The position numbers and the translations under genes are program-made. A stretch of 64,000 bases of DNA from Falsiroseomonas algicola (GTDB taxonomy: Bacteria; Pseudomonadota; Alphaproteobacteria; Acetobacterales; Acetobacteraceae), in the NCBI RefSeq assembly GCF_011040385.1, contig NZ_JAAIKB010000004.1, forward strand, positions 124,001 through 188,000, written 5' to 3'. The notes under the pieces were generated by a model. It ran no database searches. It was not told the DNA's origin and was given only the letters and a program-made list of their open reading frames with translations. Positions 39,445-49,667 of this stretch are shown here, piece by piece; within the stretch, counting starts at the first letter, position 1, and the number at the start of each line of letters is the position of its first letter.

Positions 39445-40422
39445 ATGCGCGCAGCCTGGTATGAGCGGACGGGACCGGCACGGGAGGTGATCGTGGTCGG
39501 CGAGATGCCGACCCCCTCGCCAGGTCCGGGCGAGGTGCTGGTCCGCCTCGCCACCTCCGGCGTGAATCCCTCCGACTGGAAGGCGCGGGGCGGCAGCAGG
39601 CCGATGCTGGCGCCGCGCATCATTCCGCATAGCGACGGCGCCGGCACGATCGAGGCCGTGGGCGACGGCGTCGATGCCGCGCGCATCGGGGGGCGCGTCT
39701 GGATCTGGAACGGCCAGTGGCAGCGCGCACTCGGCACGGCGGCCGACTACATCGCGCTGCCCGCCGCCCAGGCCGTGCCGCTTCCCGCGGGCACCAGCTT
39801 CCAGGAAGGTGCGTGCCTCGGCATCCCCGCGCTGACCGCCTGGCGGGCCGTGCAGGTCGATGGCGGCGTGGCGGGGCAGCGGGTGCTGGTGGCGGGCGGC
39901 GCCGGCGCCGTCGGCCACTACGCCATCCAGATGGCGAAGCTGATGGGCGCGGCGCAAGTGATCGCGACCGTCAGCAGCCCGGGCAAGGCCGCGCATGCGA
40001 AGGCGGCCGGCGCCGATGCGGTGATCGACTACAAGACACAGGACGTCGCCGCGGCGGTGAAGGAACTGACCGGCGGCCAGGGCGTGGATCGCGTGGTGGA
40101 GGTGGACCTGGCCGCCAATGCCGCGCTGCTGCCGCAGATCGTGGCCAGGGGCGGGCTCTGCACCTGCTACGGCAGCGGCAAGCCGGAGATGGCGCTGCCC
40201 TTCTTCCCGCTGATCCTCTCCGGCGTCGCGATCCGCTTCTTCATCGTCTACGACCTGCCGGCCGAGGCCCGGGCCGAGGGCCTGGCCACGCTGACGCGCT
40301 GGATGGAGGCTGGCGCGCTGCGCCACGCCATCGGCGCCGTCATGCCGCTCGAGGATTGCGCGGAGGCGCATGACCTGGTTGCGCGGGGCGAGGTCATGGG
40401 CAACGTCGTGCTGGACTGCGCC

Positions 40423-40434
<12 letters not shown>
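39445..40434 (+). CDS. NADPH:quinone reductase-like MDR dehydrogenase
   Basis: 329 residues. GroES-like N-terminal part with SGVNPSDWKARGG and HSDGAGTIEAVG, nucleotide-binding AGGAGAVGHYAIQMAK, and no structural zinc cysteines, as in quinone oxidoreductases. It lies 10 nt after the Bug gene in the same direction. The last 12 bp overlap the converging amidohydrolase. Confidence 0.9.
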
Positions 40435-41768
<1,334 letters not shown>

Positions 41769-41772
<4 letters not shown>

Positions 41773-42179
41773 GCCGCATCCTCCCGGTTGCGCATGTGCA
41801 TCGCCATGGCGAGGACCTTCGGCATCACCGCCTCCGTCAGGGCGGGGTCCTGCACCTGTTCCGCCCAGGCCTGGCGGAAGCAGGCGATCCAGCCCTCGAT
41901 CTCCGCCCCCGCGATCGGCGCATGCAGATGCCGCGCGCGCAGCATCGGCGCGCCGCGTGTCTGCAGGAACAGCGGCGGCCCGCCGAACCAGAAGGAGAGG
42001 TATTCGAAGAACCGCTGCTCCGCCTGCTCCAGGCTGTCCGGATGGATGGCGCGGCAGGCGGCGGCTTCGGGCAATTCGTCCATCAGCGCGTAGAAGCGGC
42101 GCGTCAGGCGGCGCAGCCCTTCCTCCCCGCCCAGCAGGGCATAGGGGGATTGGGGGGAGGTCACGTGGTCGGCGGTCAT
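41769..42179 (-). CDS. Group II truncated haemoglobin (trHbO)
   Basis: 136 residues from ATG 42179; earlier in-frame ATGs at 42188 and 42191 exist. Core: YALLGGEEGLRRLTRRFYALMDELP, YLSFWFGGPPLF, RHLHAPIAG with proximal His region, and WIACFRQAWAE with the Trp of group II. These small globins bind O2 or NO. It forms an operon with the deaminase, a plausible oxidative-stress pairing. Confidence 0.9.
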
Positions 42180-42289
42180 GCGGCGCATCATGCCCGGGAA
42201 GCGGGCCAGGGCGAAGCCAGAAGCGGGTTCCGGCCCCGGCGCGAGGCGCCTATCGTGGCCTTCTTCCAGGGAGCGTCCGGCAAGGCGAG

Positions 42290-43486
42290 ATGGCCGTCCA
42301 GATTCCACGCCTGCTGCTCGTCATCCTCGGCGCGATGTTCCTCCAGCAGACCTGCGCGGCGCTGGGGCGCAACCTGCCCTCCATCATCGCGCCCGCGATC
42401 ATCACGGATCTCGGCCTCGATCCCGCCCTGGCCGGCGTCTATGTCGGGCTGGCGGCGGCGGCCTCCCTCTTCTTCCAGATGGGCTGCGGCGGCTTCATCC
42501 TGCGCTGGGGCGCGCTGCGGATGAGCCAGCTGGCCCTGGTCATGCTGGCGATCGGGCTGGCGGCCGCGGCGGTCGGCCCGCTCTTCTTCTTCGCGCTTTC
42601 CGCCATCATCGGCGGCGGCGGCGCGGCGGTCTCCACCCCCGCCAGCTCCCACCTGCTCGGCCGCTATTCACCGCCGAAGCAGGCGCCGCTCGTCTTCTCC
42701 ATCAAGCAGACGGCGGTGCCGGCGGGCCTGCTGCTGTCCGGCCTGGTTGGCCCCTGGCTGACGGCCTGGCTCGGCTGGCGCGCAACGCTGGAGATCGCGG
42801 CCCTGTTCTGCCTGGTCTTCGCGGTCGCGCTGCAGCCGCTGCGCGCGACCTTCGACAATGACCGCATGCCCGGCCGCGCCTTCAAGCTCAGCGACCTCTG
42901 GCTGTCCGGGCAGGTGGTGGCCGGCAGCCCGGCGCTGCGCAACCTGGCCTTCGCCTGCTTCGCCTTCAACGGGCTGCAGACGGTCTTCATCGGCTTCTTC
43001 GTCATCTACCTCGTGCATATGGGGCATGGGCTGGCGACGGCTGGCGCGGTGTTCTCACTCGCCATGGTCGTCGCTGTGCCGGCGCGCATCTTCTGGGGCT
43101 GGCTTGGCAGCGGGCATGTGGCGCCGCGGGTGCTGATGGGCGCGCTTTCGCTCGGCATGGCAGCCAGCACGGGGCTGCTCGGCCTCTCCGGCACGGGATG
43201 GCCGCTCGCGCTCTTCGCCACCGTCGCCATCGGCATCAGCCTGACCGCCATGTCCTGGCACGGCGTCCTGCTGTCGGAGGCCGCGCGCCTGGCGCCCAAG
43301 GGCATGAGCGGCGCGGCCACCGGCGGTGTGCTGTCCAGCGGCCAGCTCGGCGCGCTGGTCCTGCCGCTGACCTATGCGCTGGTGCTCAGCCTGACCGGCC
43401 AGCATGGCTGGGGCTTCGCCGCCTGCGGCCTGCCGGCGCTGGTCGTCGGCCTCGCCCTGCTGCGGCGCCCGGCCCTACCGGATTGA
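42290..43486 (+). CDS. MFS transporter
   Basis: 398 residues with about twelve hydrophobic segments and no signal other than TM1. Starts at ATG 42290 after a GGCGAG Shine-Dalgarno sequence. The loop 2-3 region with LRWGALRMSQL and the short cytoplasmic DNDRMPGRAFKLSDLW between the halves are consistent with the major facilitator fold. Substrate is not identifiable. Ends 12 bp inside the converging lyase gene. Confidence 0.9.
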   Translation: MAVQIPRLLLVILGAMFLQQTCAALGRNLPSIIAPAIITDLGLDPALAGVYVGLAAAASLFFQMGCGGFILRWGALRMSQLALVMLAIGLAAAAVGPLFFFALSAIIGGGGAAVSTPASSHLLGRYSPPKQAPLVFSIKQTAVPAGLLLSGLVGPWLTAWLGWRATLEIAALFCLVFAVALQPLRATFDNDRMPGRAFKLSDLWLSGQVVAGSPALRNLAFACFAFNGLQTVFIGFFVIYLVHMGHGLATAGAVFSLAMVVAVPARIFWGWLGSGHVAPRVLMGALSLGMAASTGLLGLSGTGWPLALFATVAIGISLTAMSWHGVLLSEAARLAPKGMSGAATGGVLSSGQLGALVLPLTYALVLSLTGQHGWGFAACGLPALVVGLALLRRPALPD

Positions 43487-44320
43487 GGCCAGCAGCGCCT
43501 GTGCTTCCTCGAGGTGCAGCCGCTCCACCATCCGCCCATCGAGGTTGATGACATTGGCCGCGGCATGCGCCGGTTCCGCGAAGGCGGCGACGATGCGGCG
43601 CGCCCAGGCCACCTCCTCCGCCGAGGCGCCGAACAGGGCATTGGCGGGCTCCACCTGACGGGGGTGGATCAGCGTCTTGCCATCGAAGCCCAGCGCCCGG
43701 CCCTGGCGGCATTCGGCGGCGAAGCCGTCTTCGTCCTGGAAATTGTTGTAGACACCATCGAGGGCGGAAAGCCCGTAGGCCTTGGCCGCCAGCACCACCT
43801 GGGACAGCCAGGACAGCATCGGCGCGCGATCCGCGCCCGCCCGCACGCCGGTCATCTTCGCCAGGTCGTTCGGGCCGACGGCCAGCGCCTGCAACCGCCC
43901 GCCCTCCGCCCGCGCCGCGATCTCCGCCACCGCCAGGATGGCGCGGGGCGTCTCCACCATGGCGAAGATGCCCATGGCTGGCGGCGCCTCGGCCAGGGCC
44001 TGCTCCACCGCCAGCACATCGGCGGCGCTTTCGGTCTTGGGCAGCAGCACGGCATGGGCGCCGGCGCCGACCGCCATGCGGATGTCATCCGCGACCAGCG
44101 CGCTGCCCAGCGGGTTAACCCGCACCACCAGTTCCCGCTCGCCATAGCCACCGGCCCGGATCACCGCCGCCACCTGGTCGCGCGCCAGTGCCTTCTGCTC
44201 CACCGCGACGGAATCCTCGAGGTCGAAGAGGATGGTGTCGCAGGCGATGCCGCGCGCCTTGTCGAGCGCCCGGGCGTTGGAGCCGGGCATGAACAGGGCG
44301 CTGCGGCGCGGTCTCGGCAT
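43475..44320 (-). CDS. CitE-like HpcH/HpaI CoA-ester lyase
   Basis: 281 residues. Motifs: RRSALFMPGSNARALDKA, DTILFDLEDSVA, REL(V)VRVNPLGS, MVETPRAIL, GPNDLAKMTG and DGKTLIHPRQVEPAN, all in the order of citryl/malyl-CoA lyases (Glu/Asp ligands for Mg2+ in the LEDSVA and ETPRA regions). It probably cleaves a (S)-citramalyl/malyl-type CoA ester. No CoA transferase is adjacent. Confidence 0.92.
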   Translation of the reverse strand: MPRPRRSALFMPGSNARALDKARGIACDTILFDLEDSVAVEQKALARDQVAAVIRAGGYGERELVVRVNPLGSALVADDIRMAVGAGAHAVLLPKTESAADVLAVEQALAEAPPAMGIFAMVETPRAILAVAEIAARAEGGRLQALAVGPNDLAKMTGVRAGADRAPMLSWLSQVVLAAKAYGLSALDGVYNNFQDEDGFAAECRQGRALGFDGKTLIHPRQVEPANALFGASAEEVAWARRIVAAFAEPAHAAANVINLDGRMVERLHLEEAQALLASIR

Positions 44321-44368
44321 GGCGTCGATCCTCCTCGGCTGTGGTGCGGGCCAGTTCGATCACCCGGC

Positions 44369-44390
44369 GCCGGCGGTCAAGGCCGCCGGC
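44369..44390. other. GC stem-loop upstream of the CitE-like gene
   Basis: GCCGGCGG-TCAAGG-CCGCCGGC in the 180-bp divergent region between the CitE-like gene and the mitofilin-like gene. Could be an operator or a leader hairpin. I saw nothing else clear in this region apart from the GGAAG Shine-Dalgarno before 44501. Confidence 0.35.
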
Positions 44391-44500
44391 CATCGATGCA
44401 CGAATCATGGTGCAGTGCGGTGCCGGGCTTAATCGGCGGGTAAGGGGCGGCGGGGCATGGTGCGGGCGCCCACCCCGCCTCGCCCAGCACCGGAAGACCC

Positions 44501-45370
44501 GTGTCAGCGCAGCACCGCTCCCCCAGCCCGCGGCTCCTGGCCATGCAGGCCCCGGCCATCCAGCCGAAGCCGGCCTGGCAACCCTTCCTGCTGCCCGGGC
44601 TGGCCTTTGCCGGTGGCCTGGCCGTCGCGGCTGTCGCCGCGACGCTGCTGCGCGCGCCGCTGGCACCGGCCACGGCCGGAGAGGCCCCACCCAGCCTGGT
44701 CCAGATCGAGGCCGCCATCGCGCCGGCACTGGATGCCGCACGCCGTGCGGAGGAGCAGGCCAGCCGCGCCGAAGCGCAGGCCGTCCGGGCGGAGGCGGCG
44801 GCGCAGCGGCTGGAAGGAAGCCTGGCGCAGCGCGGCCCGCAGGGCGACCGCTTCCTGGCTGCCGCACTGCTCCTGCAATCCAGCGTCGCAACGGCCCGCC
44901 CCTGGCTGCGCGAATACCAGACCATGGCGGATCTCGCCCCCGCCGGTGCCCTGCCGCGCCCGGTAGCGGAGGTGCTGATGAGCCATGCCGCGCGGGGCCT
45001 GCCCTCGGAAGCCGAGTTGCGGGAGCGCTTCTCCGCGCTGATGCCCCAGCTCGTCGCCCGGGCGCCGCAGCCCGGCGGGTTCTTCGACCAGGGCCTCGGC
45101 CTGCTGCGCGGCGGCTTCGCGGCCATCGGCCTCACGGCCCCGCCGCCTCCTTCCGATCAGGAGGTGGCGATCGGCGCCGTCGCCCAGCAATTGCGGCGCG
45201 GCAACCTGGCCGGCGCCGTGGCGGATGCCAGCGCGCTGGATGCCAGCCTGCAGCCGCTGCTGGCGGGCTGGCTCGCGCAGGCCAGGGCGCGGATCGCAGT
45301 CGAACAGGCGGTGCAGGAAACGCTGCTGCGGGCACTGTCGAGCACCGCCACCACGGGCCGCCCCTCATGA
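44501..45370 (+). CDS. Mitofilin-like single-pass membrane protein (1)
   Basis: 289 residues from GTG 44501 (GGAAG just upstream; ATG 44543 is an alternative). TM about 29-52 followed by an Ala/Arg/Glu-rich coiled coil (about 66-107) and a helical C-terminal domain ending in repeated 'L..GNLAGAVADA..L......LAGWLAQAR.RIA'. This TM-coiled-coil-helical order resembles alphaproteobacterial Mic60/mitofilin proteins, but no hem genes flank it. Its stop overlaps the PstS-like start by 4 nt. Role: presumably a periplasmic membrane-shaping or scaffolding protein. Confidence 0.55.
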   Translation: MSAQHRSPSPRLLAMQAPAIQPKPAWQPFLLPGLAFAGGLAVAAVAATLLRAPLAPATAGEAPPSLVQIEAAIAPALDAARRAEEQASRAEAQAVRAEAAAQRLEGSLAQRGPQGDRFLAAALLLQSSVATARPWLREYQTMADLAPAGALPRPVAEVLMSHAARGLPSEAELRERFSALMPQLVARAPQPGGFFDQGLGLLRGGFAAIGLTAPPPPSDQEVAIGAVAQQLRRGNLAGAVADASALDASLQPLLAGWLAQARARIAVEQAVQETLLRALSSTATTGRPS

Positions 45371-46521
45371 CCCCCCTCCCCCCCTCCACGAAGGAGAAGC
45401 CCTTGCGCCGGACCTTCCTGCCGCTGCTCGCGGCCCTTGTCGCGCTTGGCGGCGCCAGCGCCTCGGCGCAGACGGGGATGGCGCCAGCCGTCACCGCGCC
45501 AGGCGGCGCGGTGCAGACCACCTCGCCGATCGGCAGCCTGACGCTGCGCGACCGGCTCGTGATCGTCAGCTCCAGCTCCTCCGCCGGTGTGGCGCAGCTG
45601 CTGGCGCAGACCTTCACCGAACGCTTCGAAGGCACGCATCCCCCCCATGTCCGCGCCATCGGATCCAGCCAGGCGCTGGAACTGTTCTGCACCGGCGTCG
45701 GCATGCACACGCCCGACATTGCCATCACCACCCGCCGCATGCCGCGCGCGATGGTGGAGAACTGCAACGCCAACGGCGTTCGCGACATCATCGAGATGCA
45801 GGTCGGCATGGGCGCCGTGGTGCTGGTCGCGCGGCGAGGCGAGGTCCTGCCGAACATCAGTTCGCGCCAGGTCTGGTCCGCGCTGGCGGCGGAACAGCCG
45901 GTGGAGGGTGAGTTCGTCCCGAACCGTGCCACCACCTGGTCGGATATCGCCCCCGGCCTGCCACGCTCCCCGATCCGCATGATCGTACCCGCCGACAACA
46001 GCGGTACGCGCCTGCTGTTCGAGGATCTGGTGCTGGAAGCCGGGTGCCGCCACGTGCGCGACATCCGCCTGATCTTCGAAGCCAGCTACCGTCATTCCAA
46101 ATGCGTGACGCTGCGCAACGATGGTGTCGTGACGGCGGTGCCGGCCGTGGATGTTCCCGCGCGGCTGCTGGCCGCGCCGCCCGGCACGCTGGCGGTGATG
46201 AGCTACGACCAGCTGGTCTCGAGCGGCGGCAACTTCCTGGCTGTCAAGCTGGACGGGGACCTGCCGACGCCGACGACCATCGCAAGTGGCAGCTACGAGC
46301 AGTCCCGCACCTACTACCTCTATGCCAAGCGCCAGCATGGCAGGAACTTCCAGGGTGTCGGCGTGGTGCGCGGCCTGCAGGAATTCCTCAACGAGGTCAG
46401 CAGCGAACAGGCTGGCGGCCCGGGCGGCTACCTCTCCTTTGCCGGGATCGTCCCGCTGCCGCCGGCCGACCGCGCTGCGCAGCGGCGGATCGCCGAACGC
46501 CAGACGCTCATGTCCCGCTGA
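45367..46521 (+). CDS. PstS-like periplasmic substrate-binding protein (orphan)
   Basis: 384 residues with a Sec signal after a short N-tail (TFLPLLAALVALGGASASAQ). PstS-like features: the VIVSSSSSAG loop in place of the phosphate-binding TGAGAT/S region, GSSQALELFCTGVG, DIAITTRRM and PADNSGTRLLFEDLV. No PstC, PstA or PstB gene is near, so it is probably a sensor or scaffold of the surrounding cluster rather than an ABC importer part. Ligand: phosphate or another oxyanion, inferred from the fold. Confidence 0.7.
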   Translation: MTPLPPSTKEKPLRRTFLPLLAALVALGGASASAQTGMAPAVTAPGGAVQTTSPIGSLTLRDRLVIVSSSSSAGVAQLLAQTFTERFEGTHPPHVRAIGSSQALELFCTGVGMHTPDIAITTRRMPRAMVENCNANGVRDIIEMQVGMGAVVLVARRGEVLPNISSRQVWSALAAEQPVEGEFVPNRATTWSDIAPGLPRSPIRMIVPADNSGTRLLFEDLVLEAGCRHVRDIRLIFEASYRHSKCVTLRNDGVVTAVPAVDVPARLLAAPPGTLAVMSYDQLVSSGGNFLAVKLDGDLPTPTTIASGSYEQSRTYYLYAKRQHGRNFQGVGVVRGLQEFLNEVSSEQAGGPGGYLSFAGIVPLPPADRAAQRRIAERQTLMSR

Positions 46522-46530
46522 CGCAGAAGG

Positions 46531-47289
46531 ATGCACGCCATGCACGCCCGATCCCCGCGCCCGAGCGCCTCCTTCCCCATGGCGGCCGCGCTGGCCGCGT
46601 TGCTGCTGCTGCCTGGCGCCGCGGGCGCGCAGACGGCGCCCGGCGCGGCCACCGTGCCGCGCACCGTGGTCACCGTGCCGCTGCAGGACCTGCCCTCCGG
46701 CGACACGCTGGGCGACCGGGCGGAGCGACTTTGGTCCAGCCTGATGGATGCCTTCGGCTTCGGCCTCAGCACCAGCAGCTTCATGCGCCGTCCGCCGACC
46801 GCCGCCCATGAGCAGGCGCGGGAGGACTTCACCTGGCTGATGGATGTCGCTGGCTACAAGCTGAAGGAAATCGAATCCGCCGTCAGCCTCTTCCCCAGCC
46901 TCAGCCTGACCTTTGGCCAGGCGCGGGAGTTGACGGAAGGCGACCGCGACTACCTGGAACGCATGCTGGAACGCCATGCCCGCGCGAATCCCGGGCCGCT
47001 GGCCGCGATCCAGCGCACCATCGTCCGCGGCATCATGGATGCCGGGGAGATCGGCGGCTTCACCGTGGACAAGGTGGAGGTGGACCTCTTCCCGCTGCCC
47101 AAGGTGAAGCTGGTGCTGACGCCGACCGATGCGCCGCTGGGGATCGAGGCCAGCCGCATCATGCGGGCCATCGAACGCCTGAACCAGCGCGTACAGACCG
47201 CGCTGCCGCGCACCCAGGGCCAGGGCTTCGACGCCCCCGCGCCCGGGCCGCGCGGGCCGGCGCTGCGCCCGGCGACGCTGGATTTTTGA
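46531..47289 (+). CDS. Exported protein of unknown function
   Basis: 252 residues; signal peptide to about residue 35 (GAAGAQTAP). No further TM. Mature part has TWLMDVAGYKLKEIESAVSLFPSL as repeated helices, a VDKVEVDLFPLPKVKLVL strand pair and a Pro/Gly tail. I recognise no family. The spacing of 9 nt after the PstS-like gene and the same direction place it in the 44.5-49 kb operon. Confidence 0.6.
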   Translation: MHAMHARSPRPSASFPMAAALAALLLLPGAAGAQTAPGAATVPRTVVTVPLQDLPSGDTLGDRAERLWSSLMDAFGFGLSTSSFMRRPPTAAHEQAREDFTWLMDVAGYKLKEIESAVSLFPSLSLTFGQARELTEGDRDYLERMLERHARANPGPLAAIQRTIVRGIMDAGEIGGFTVDKVEVDLFPLPKVKLVLTPTDAPLGIEASRIMRAIERLNQRVQTALPRTQGQGFDAPAPGPRGPALRPATLDF

Positions 47290-47300
47290 AGCCCATGACC

Positions 47301-47337
47301 GGCGCGCCAGAAGGGTGCGCCTCTTCCAGAAGGGAAG
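47301..47337 (+). other. Two tandem hairpins with identical AGAAG loops
   Basis: GGCGCGCC-AGAAG-GGTGCGCC (47301-47321, one G-T pair) and CTTCC-AGAAG-GGAAG (47323-47337), back to back between two genes. The GGCGCGCC...GGTGCGCC stem recurs at 48105-48125, again before a tandem hairpin. May tune expression of the genes either side. Confidence 0.5.
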
Positions 47338-47349
47338 GCCATTCCATCG

Positions 47350-47784
47350 ATGTCGATGACCGACGCCGCGGGCCGCGCCCGCTTCACGGAACTGGTGAAG
47401 CTGCAGACCCAGGGCCGCCGCTTCCTGGACCGCGACCAGGAACGCAAGCTGCTGGAGGAAGGGCTTACGCGCTACGGCCTGACGCTGGATGAGGCGCAGG
47501 GCCTGCTGCGCGGCACGGCGCAGGAAGGCGACATCGCGATGGAGGCCGAACTCGGCGCCTCCTCCCGCCAGTTGCTGCGCACGCTGGCGGATCGGCGGAA
47601 CCGCGTGGCCCGCGACGATTTCGGCCGCGCCGTCGCCTTCTACCGCGCCCGCGCCGGGGGCGAGCTGACGGAGACGGAAGCCCGCCGCCGCGTGAAGCGC
47701 CTGATGGAGGAGATGGACCTCCAGCCCCGGCCGAGCGGCCGGATCCTGCGGTCGCGCCGCTGGTATCGCGCGATCGATGCCTGA
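47350..47784 (+). CDS. Stand-alone copy of the carbonic-anhydrase-fused C-terminal domain
   Basis: 144 residues, soluble, no signal. It starts FTELVKLQTQGRRF and has EGLTRYGLTLDEAQGLL, VARDDFGRAVAFY and RVKRLM...RSRRWYR. The same pattern (FAELVRL, EGVTRYGLT.AEA, VSRRDVGHAAALY, VARLM, TTWYRR) forms the C-terminal half of the beta-CA-like protein at 51831-52745. It is helical, basic at the C-terminus and of unknown function. Confidence 0.65.
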   Translation: MSMTDAAGRARFTELVKLQTQGRRFLDRDQERKLLEEGLTRYGLTLDEAQGLLRGTAQEGDIAMEAELGASSRQLLRTLADRRNRVARDDFGRAVAFYRARAGGELTETEARRRVKRLMEEMDLQPRPSGRILRSRRWYRAIDA

Positions 47785-47809
47785 CAACGCCTGTTCCAGG
47801 AGAATGACC

Positions 47810-48100
47810 ATGCCGCGCCTGTTGCTGCTGCTCGCCTTCCTCGCCTTCGGCCTGCCTGCCGCGGCCCAGACCGTGGCGCCGCCGCCGCACGCTTCCACCC
47901 TCACGCTGCCGCAGGTGCAGCTGCCGCCCATGCCCGACATCTCCGCCGGCCATGCGGCGGCGCTCGGCACCGGGCTCTTCGCGGGCGCGCTGGCGGGATC
48001 CGCCCTGATCAATGGCGGGTTCATCGGCGCCGCCATCGGCGCGATCGCCGGTGTCACCATCGGCAACTGGGCCTGGAAGGAACACGGCCCGGAGGATTGA
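47810..48100 (+). CDS. Small exported glycine-zipper protein
   Basis: 96 residues from ATG 47810, chosen because AGGAG lies 7 nt upstream; ATG 47804 overlaps that Shine-Dalgarno. Signal peptide to about 21 (GLPAAAQ), a Pro-rich stretch, then Gly/Ala-rich helices with GTGLFAGALAGSALINGG and AAIGAIAGVTIG typical of glycine-zipper membrane inserts. Could oligomerise in the membrane. Confidence 0.65.
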   Translation: MPRLLLLLAFLAFGLPAAAQTVAPPPHASTLTLPQVQLPPMPDISAGHAAALGTGLFAGALAGSALINGGFIGAAIGAIAGVTIGNWAWKEHGPED

Positions 48101-48104
48101 GGCC

Positions 48105-48152
48105 GGCGCGCCGCAACGGTGCGCCGACGACGGCCCGGCAGGATGCCGGGCC
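48105..48152 (+). other. Tandem hairpins before the DUF4239 gene
   Basis: GGCGCGCCG-CAA-CGGTGCGCC (48105-48125) and GGCCCGGCA-GGA-TGCCGGGCC (48132-48152; perfect, loop GGA). The first stem repeats that at 47301. They separate the glycine-zipper gene from the DUF4239 gene in one operon. Confidence 0.5.
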
Positions 48153-48186
48153 CCTGCTGACCGAGACACCGAGGAGGAGCCCGGTC

Positions 48187-48987
48187 TTGGACATCCTGCT
48201 GCCGCACAGCCTGGCGGCGCTGCCGGCCTGGGCCGGCATCATCATCACCATCGGCGTGCCGGTGGTGATCGCTCTCGTCTTCGGGCGCGCCATGTATGCG
48301 CTGTTCACGCCGCATGAATTCGCCACCAACGCCACCGTCGGCGCCGTGAAATACGGCTTCGTGGTGGAGATCTATGCGGTGGTCGCGGCGCTGGCGCTGG
48401 TCGGCGCCTGGGACACCTACCAGACATCGCGCGACACGCTGCAGAAGGAAGCCAGCGGCCTCTACATGCTGGCGCTCTCCGTCGACACCTTCAACGGGCC
48501 GGACTTCGCGGAGGCGCGGAACGAGATGCGCGCCGCGATCCGCGGCTATGCCGCCTCCGTCGTCTCCGATGACTGGCCCGCCATGCAGGCCGGCACGCCC
48601 AACCCGGCCTCCGACGCCGCCTTCCAGCGGCTGACGCGCGCCTTCCTCGACCTCGATGGCACATCCTCCGGCCAGCAGGCGCTGCAGCAGAAGATCGGCG
48701 ACTGGATCGGCAGCGTGGCGGAAGCGCGCATCGGGCGGCTTTCCGTCACCAGCCGGTCGCTGGCCGGGCTGATCTGGATGCTGGTGATCACCGTCTCCGT
48801 CGCCGTCATCGCCTTCCAGTGGTTCTTCAACGGCGGCAGCGCGACGATGCACTACGCGATGGGCAGCGTCATTGCGCTGATCGTGGGCTCCGTCCTCCTC
48901 GTCGCGCTCAAGCTCGCCTTTCCCTATGTCGGCGATCCGGCGCTGCTGACGCCGCGGCCCTTCCTGGCGCTGATGGAGGTCTCGTGA
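48187..48987 (+). CDS. DUF4239 (bestrophin-like) membrane protein (1)
   Basis: 266 residues from TTG 48187, with GGAGGAG 7 nt upstream; an ATG at 48097 would extend into the previous gene. Four hydrophobic segments: about 13-36, 55-76, 195-217 and 222-245, with a helical periplasmic or cytosolic middle containing DTYQTSRDTLQKEASGLY. This layout matches DUF4239, described as bestrophin-like. A second member is at 53223. Probable anion-related membrane protein, by analogy only. Confidence 0.75.
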   Translation: MDILLPHSLAALPAWAGIIITIGVPVVIALVFGRAMYALFTPHEFATNATVGAVKYGFVVEIYAVVAALALVGAWDTYQTSRDTLQKEASGLYMLALSVDTFNGPDFAEARNEMRAAIRGYAASVVSDDWPAMQAGTPNPASDAAFQRLTRAFLDLDGTSSGQQALQQKIGDWIGSVAEARIGRLSVTSRSLAGLIWMLVITVSVAVIAFQWFFNGGSATMHYAMGSVIALIVGSVLLVALKLAFPYVGDPALLTPRPFLALMEVS

Positions 48988-49010
48988 TGCGCGCCGCTTC
49001 AGTGCGCAAC

Positions 49011-49053
49011 CCGTGGCGCATGGCGCTAGTGGGCTGCCCGTGGCGCATAGCGC
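49011..49053. repeat. 16-bp direct repeat, 27-bp period
   Basis: CCGTGGCGCATGGCGC (49011-49026) and CCGTGGCGCATAGCGC (49038-49053), one mismatch, at the 3' end of the minus-strand gene and just past the DUF4239 stop. Meaning unknown; could be a local duplication. Confidence 0.6.
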
Positions 49054-49628
49054 CAACGCTGGAAGCCCAGCAGCAGCAGCGCGAAGACCCAGAAGTTCAG
49101 CCGGGCGGCGAGCCAGGCCGCGAGATGGGCGGCGTAGTGCAGCAACAGCGCGACGCAGGCGGCCAGCAGCAGGAAGGCGACCAGCGCGCGCAGCCGCGCC
49201 ATGCCGCGCCACAGCCGCATCGCCACGGCAGCGCCTGCGAGCAGCCCGGCCAGCGTCAGCAGCCCCGCGAAGCCGGCGGGGCCATCGATGCTGCGAAGCG
49301 CGACCAGGGCGGCGCCCAGCGTCTCCCGCCCCGGCAGCAGGCTGGCGGCAAGGAAGGCGCCGAGGCCCTGCGTCCAGCGCCCATCGCCATCGAAGACCTG
49401 CGCCAGCCGGAAGGCCTCCCCATGCGGCAGGGCCAGCAGGATCGCGAGGCCGAGGGCGAGCCCGGTGCCGAGGGCCGCGACATGCAGCAGCGGCACCGCT
49501 TCCGCGTCATGCGGCGCGGCGAGGGCGAAGGCGCCGCTGGCGCCACGCAGCAGCAGAAGGGCGATCAGGATGGCCGCCACCGCTTCCATCCCGCCCCAGG
49601 CCAGGGCCGCCATGCCGGCGTAGTCCAT
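49026..49628 (-). CDS. Integral membrane protein of unknown function
   Basis: 200 residues with about five hydrophobic helices (starting AAILIALLLL; AALGTGLALGLAILLAL; FAGLLTLAGLLAGAAVA; LVAFLLLAACVALLLHYAAHLAAWLA; FWVFALLLLGF) and a charged end QRWRYAPRAAH. It is on the minus strand inside a plus-strand cluster. The opposite frames give low-complexity Gln/Arg/Gly sequence, so this strand is the coding one. No family recognised. Confidence 0.65.
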   Translation of the reverse strand: MDYAGMAALAWGGMEAVAAILIALLLLRGASGAFALAAPHDAEAVPLLHVAALGTGLALGLAILLALPHGEAFRLAQVFDGDGRWTQGLGAFLAASLLPGRETLGAALVALRSIDGPAGFAGLLTLAGLLAGAAVAMRLWRGMARLRALVAFLLLAACVALLLHYAAHLAAWLAARLNFWVFALLLLGFQRWRYAPRAAH

Positions 49629-49667
49629 GGTGCCACTCCTCAGCTGCGCCCCTTGGCGTCCCGCATC

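Noticed and set aside
45157-49212. Long minus-strand open frame (about 1350 codons) through the unknown cluster
   Set aside because: Translation is Gly/His/Arg/Gln repeats without domains; the plus strand has signal peptides, Shine-Dalgarno sequences and homologous genes.
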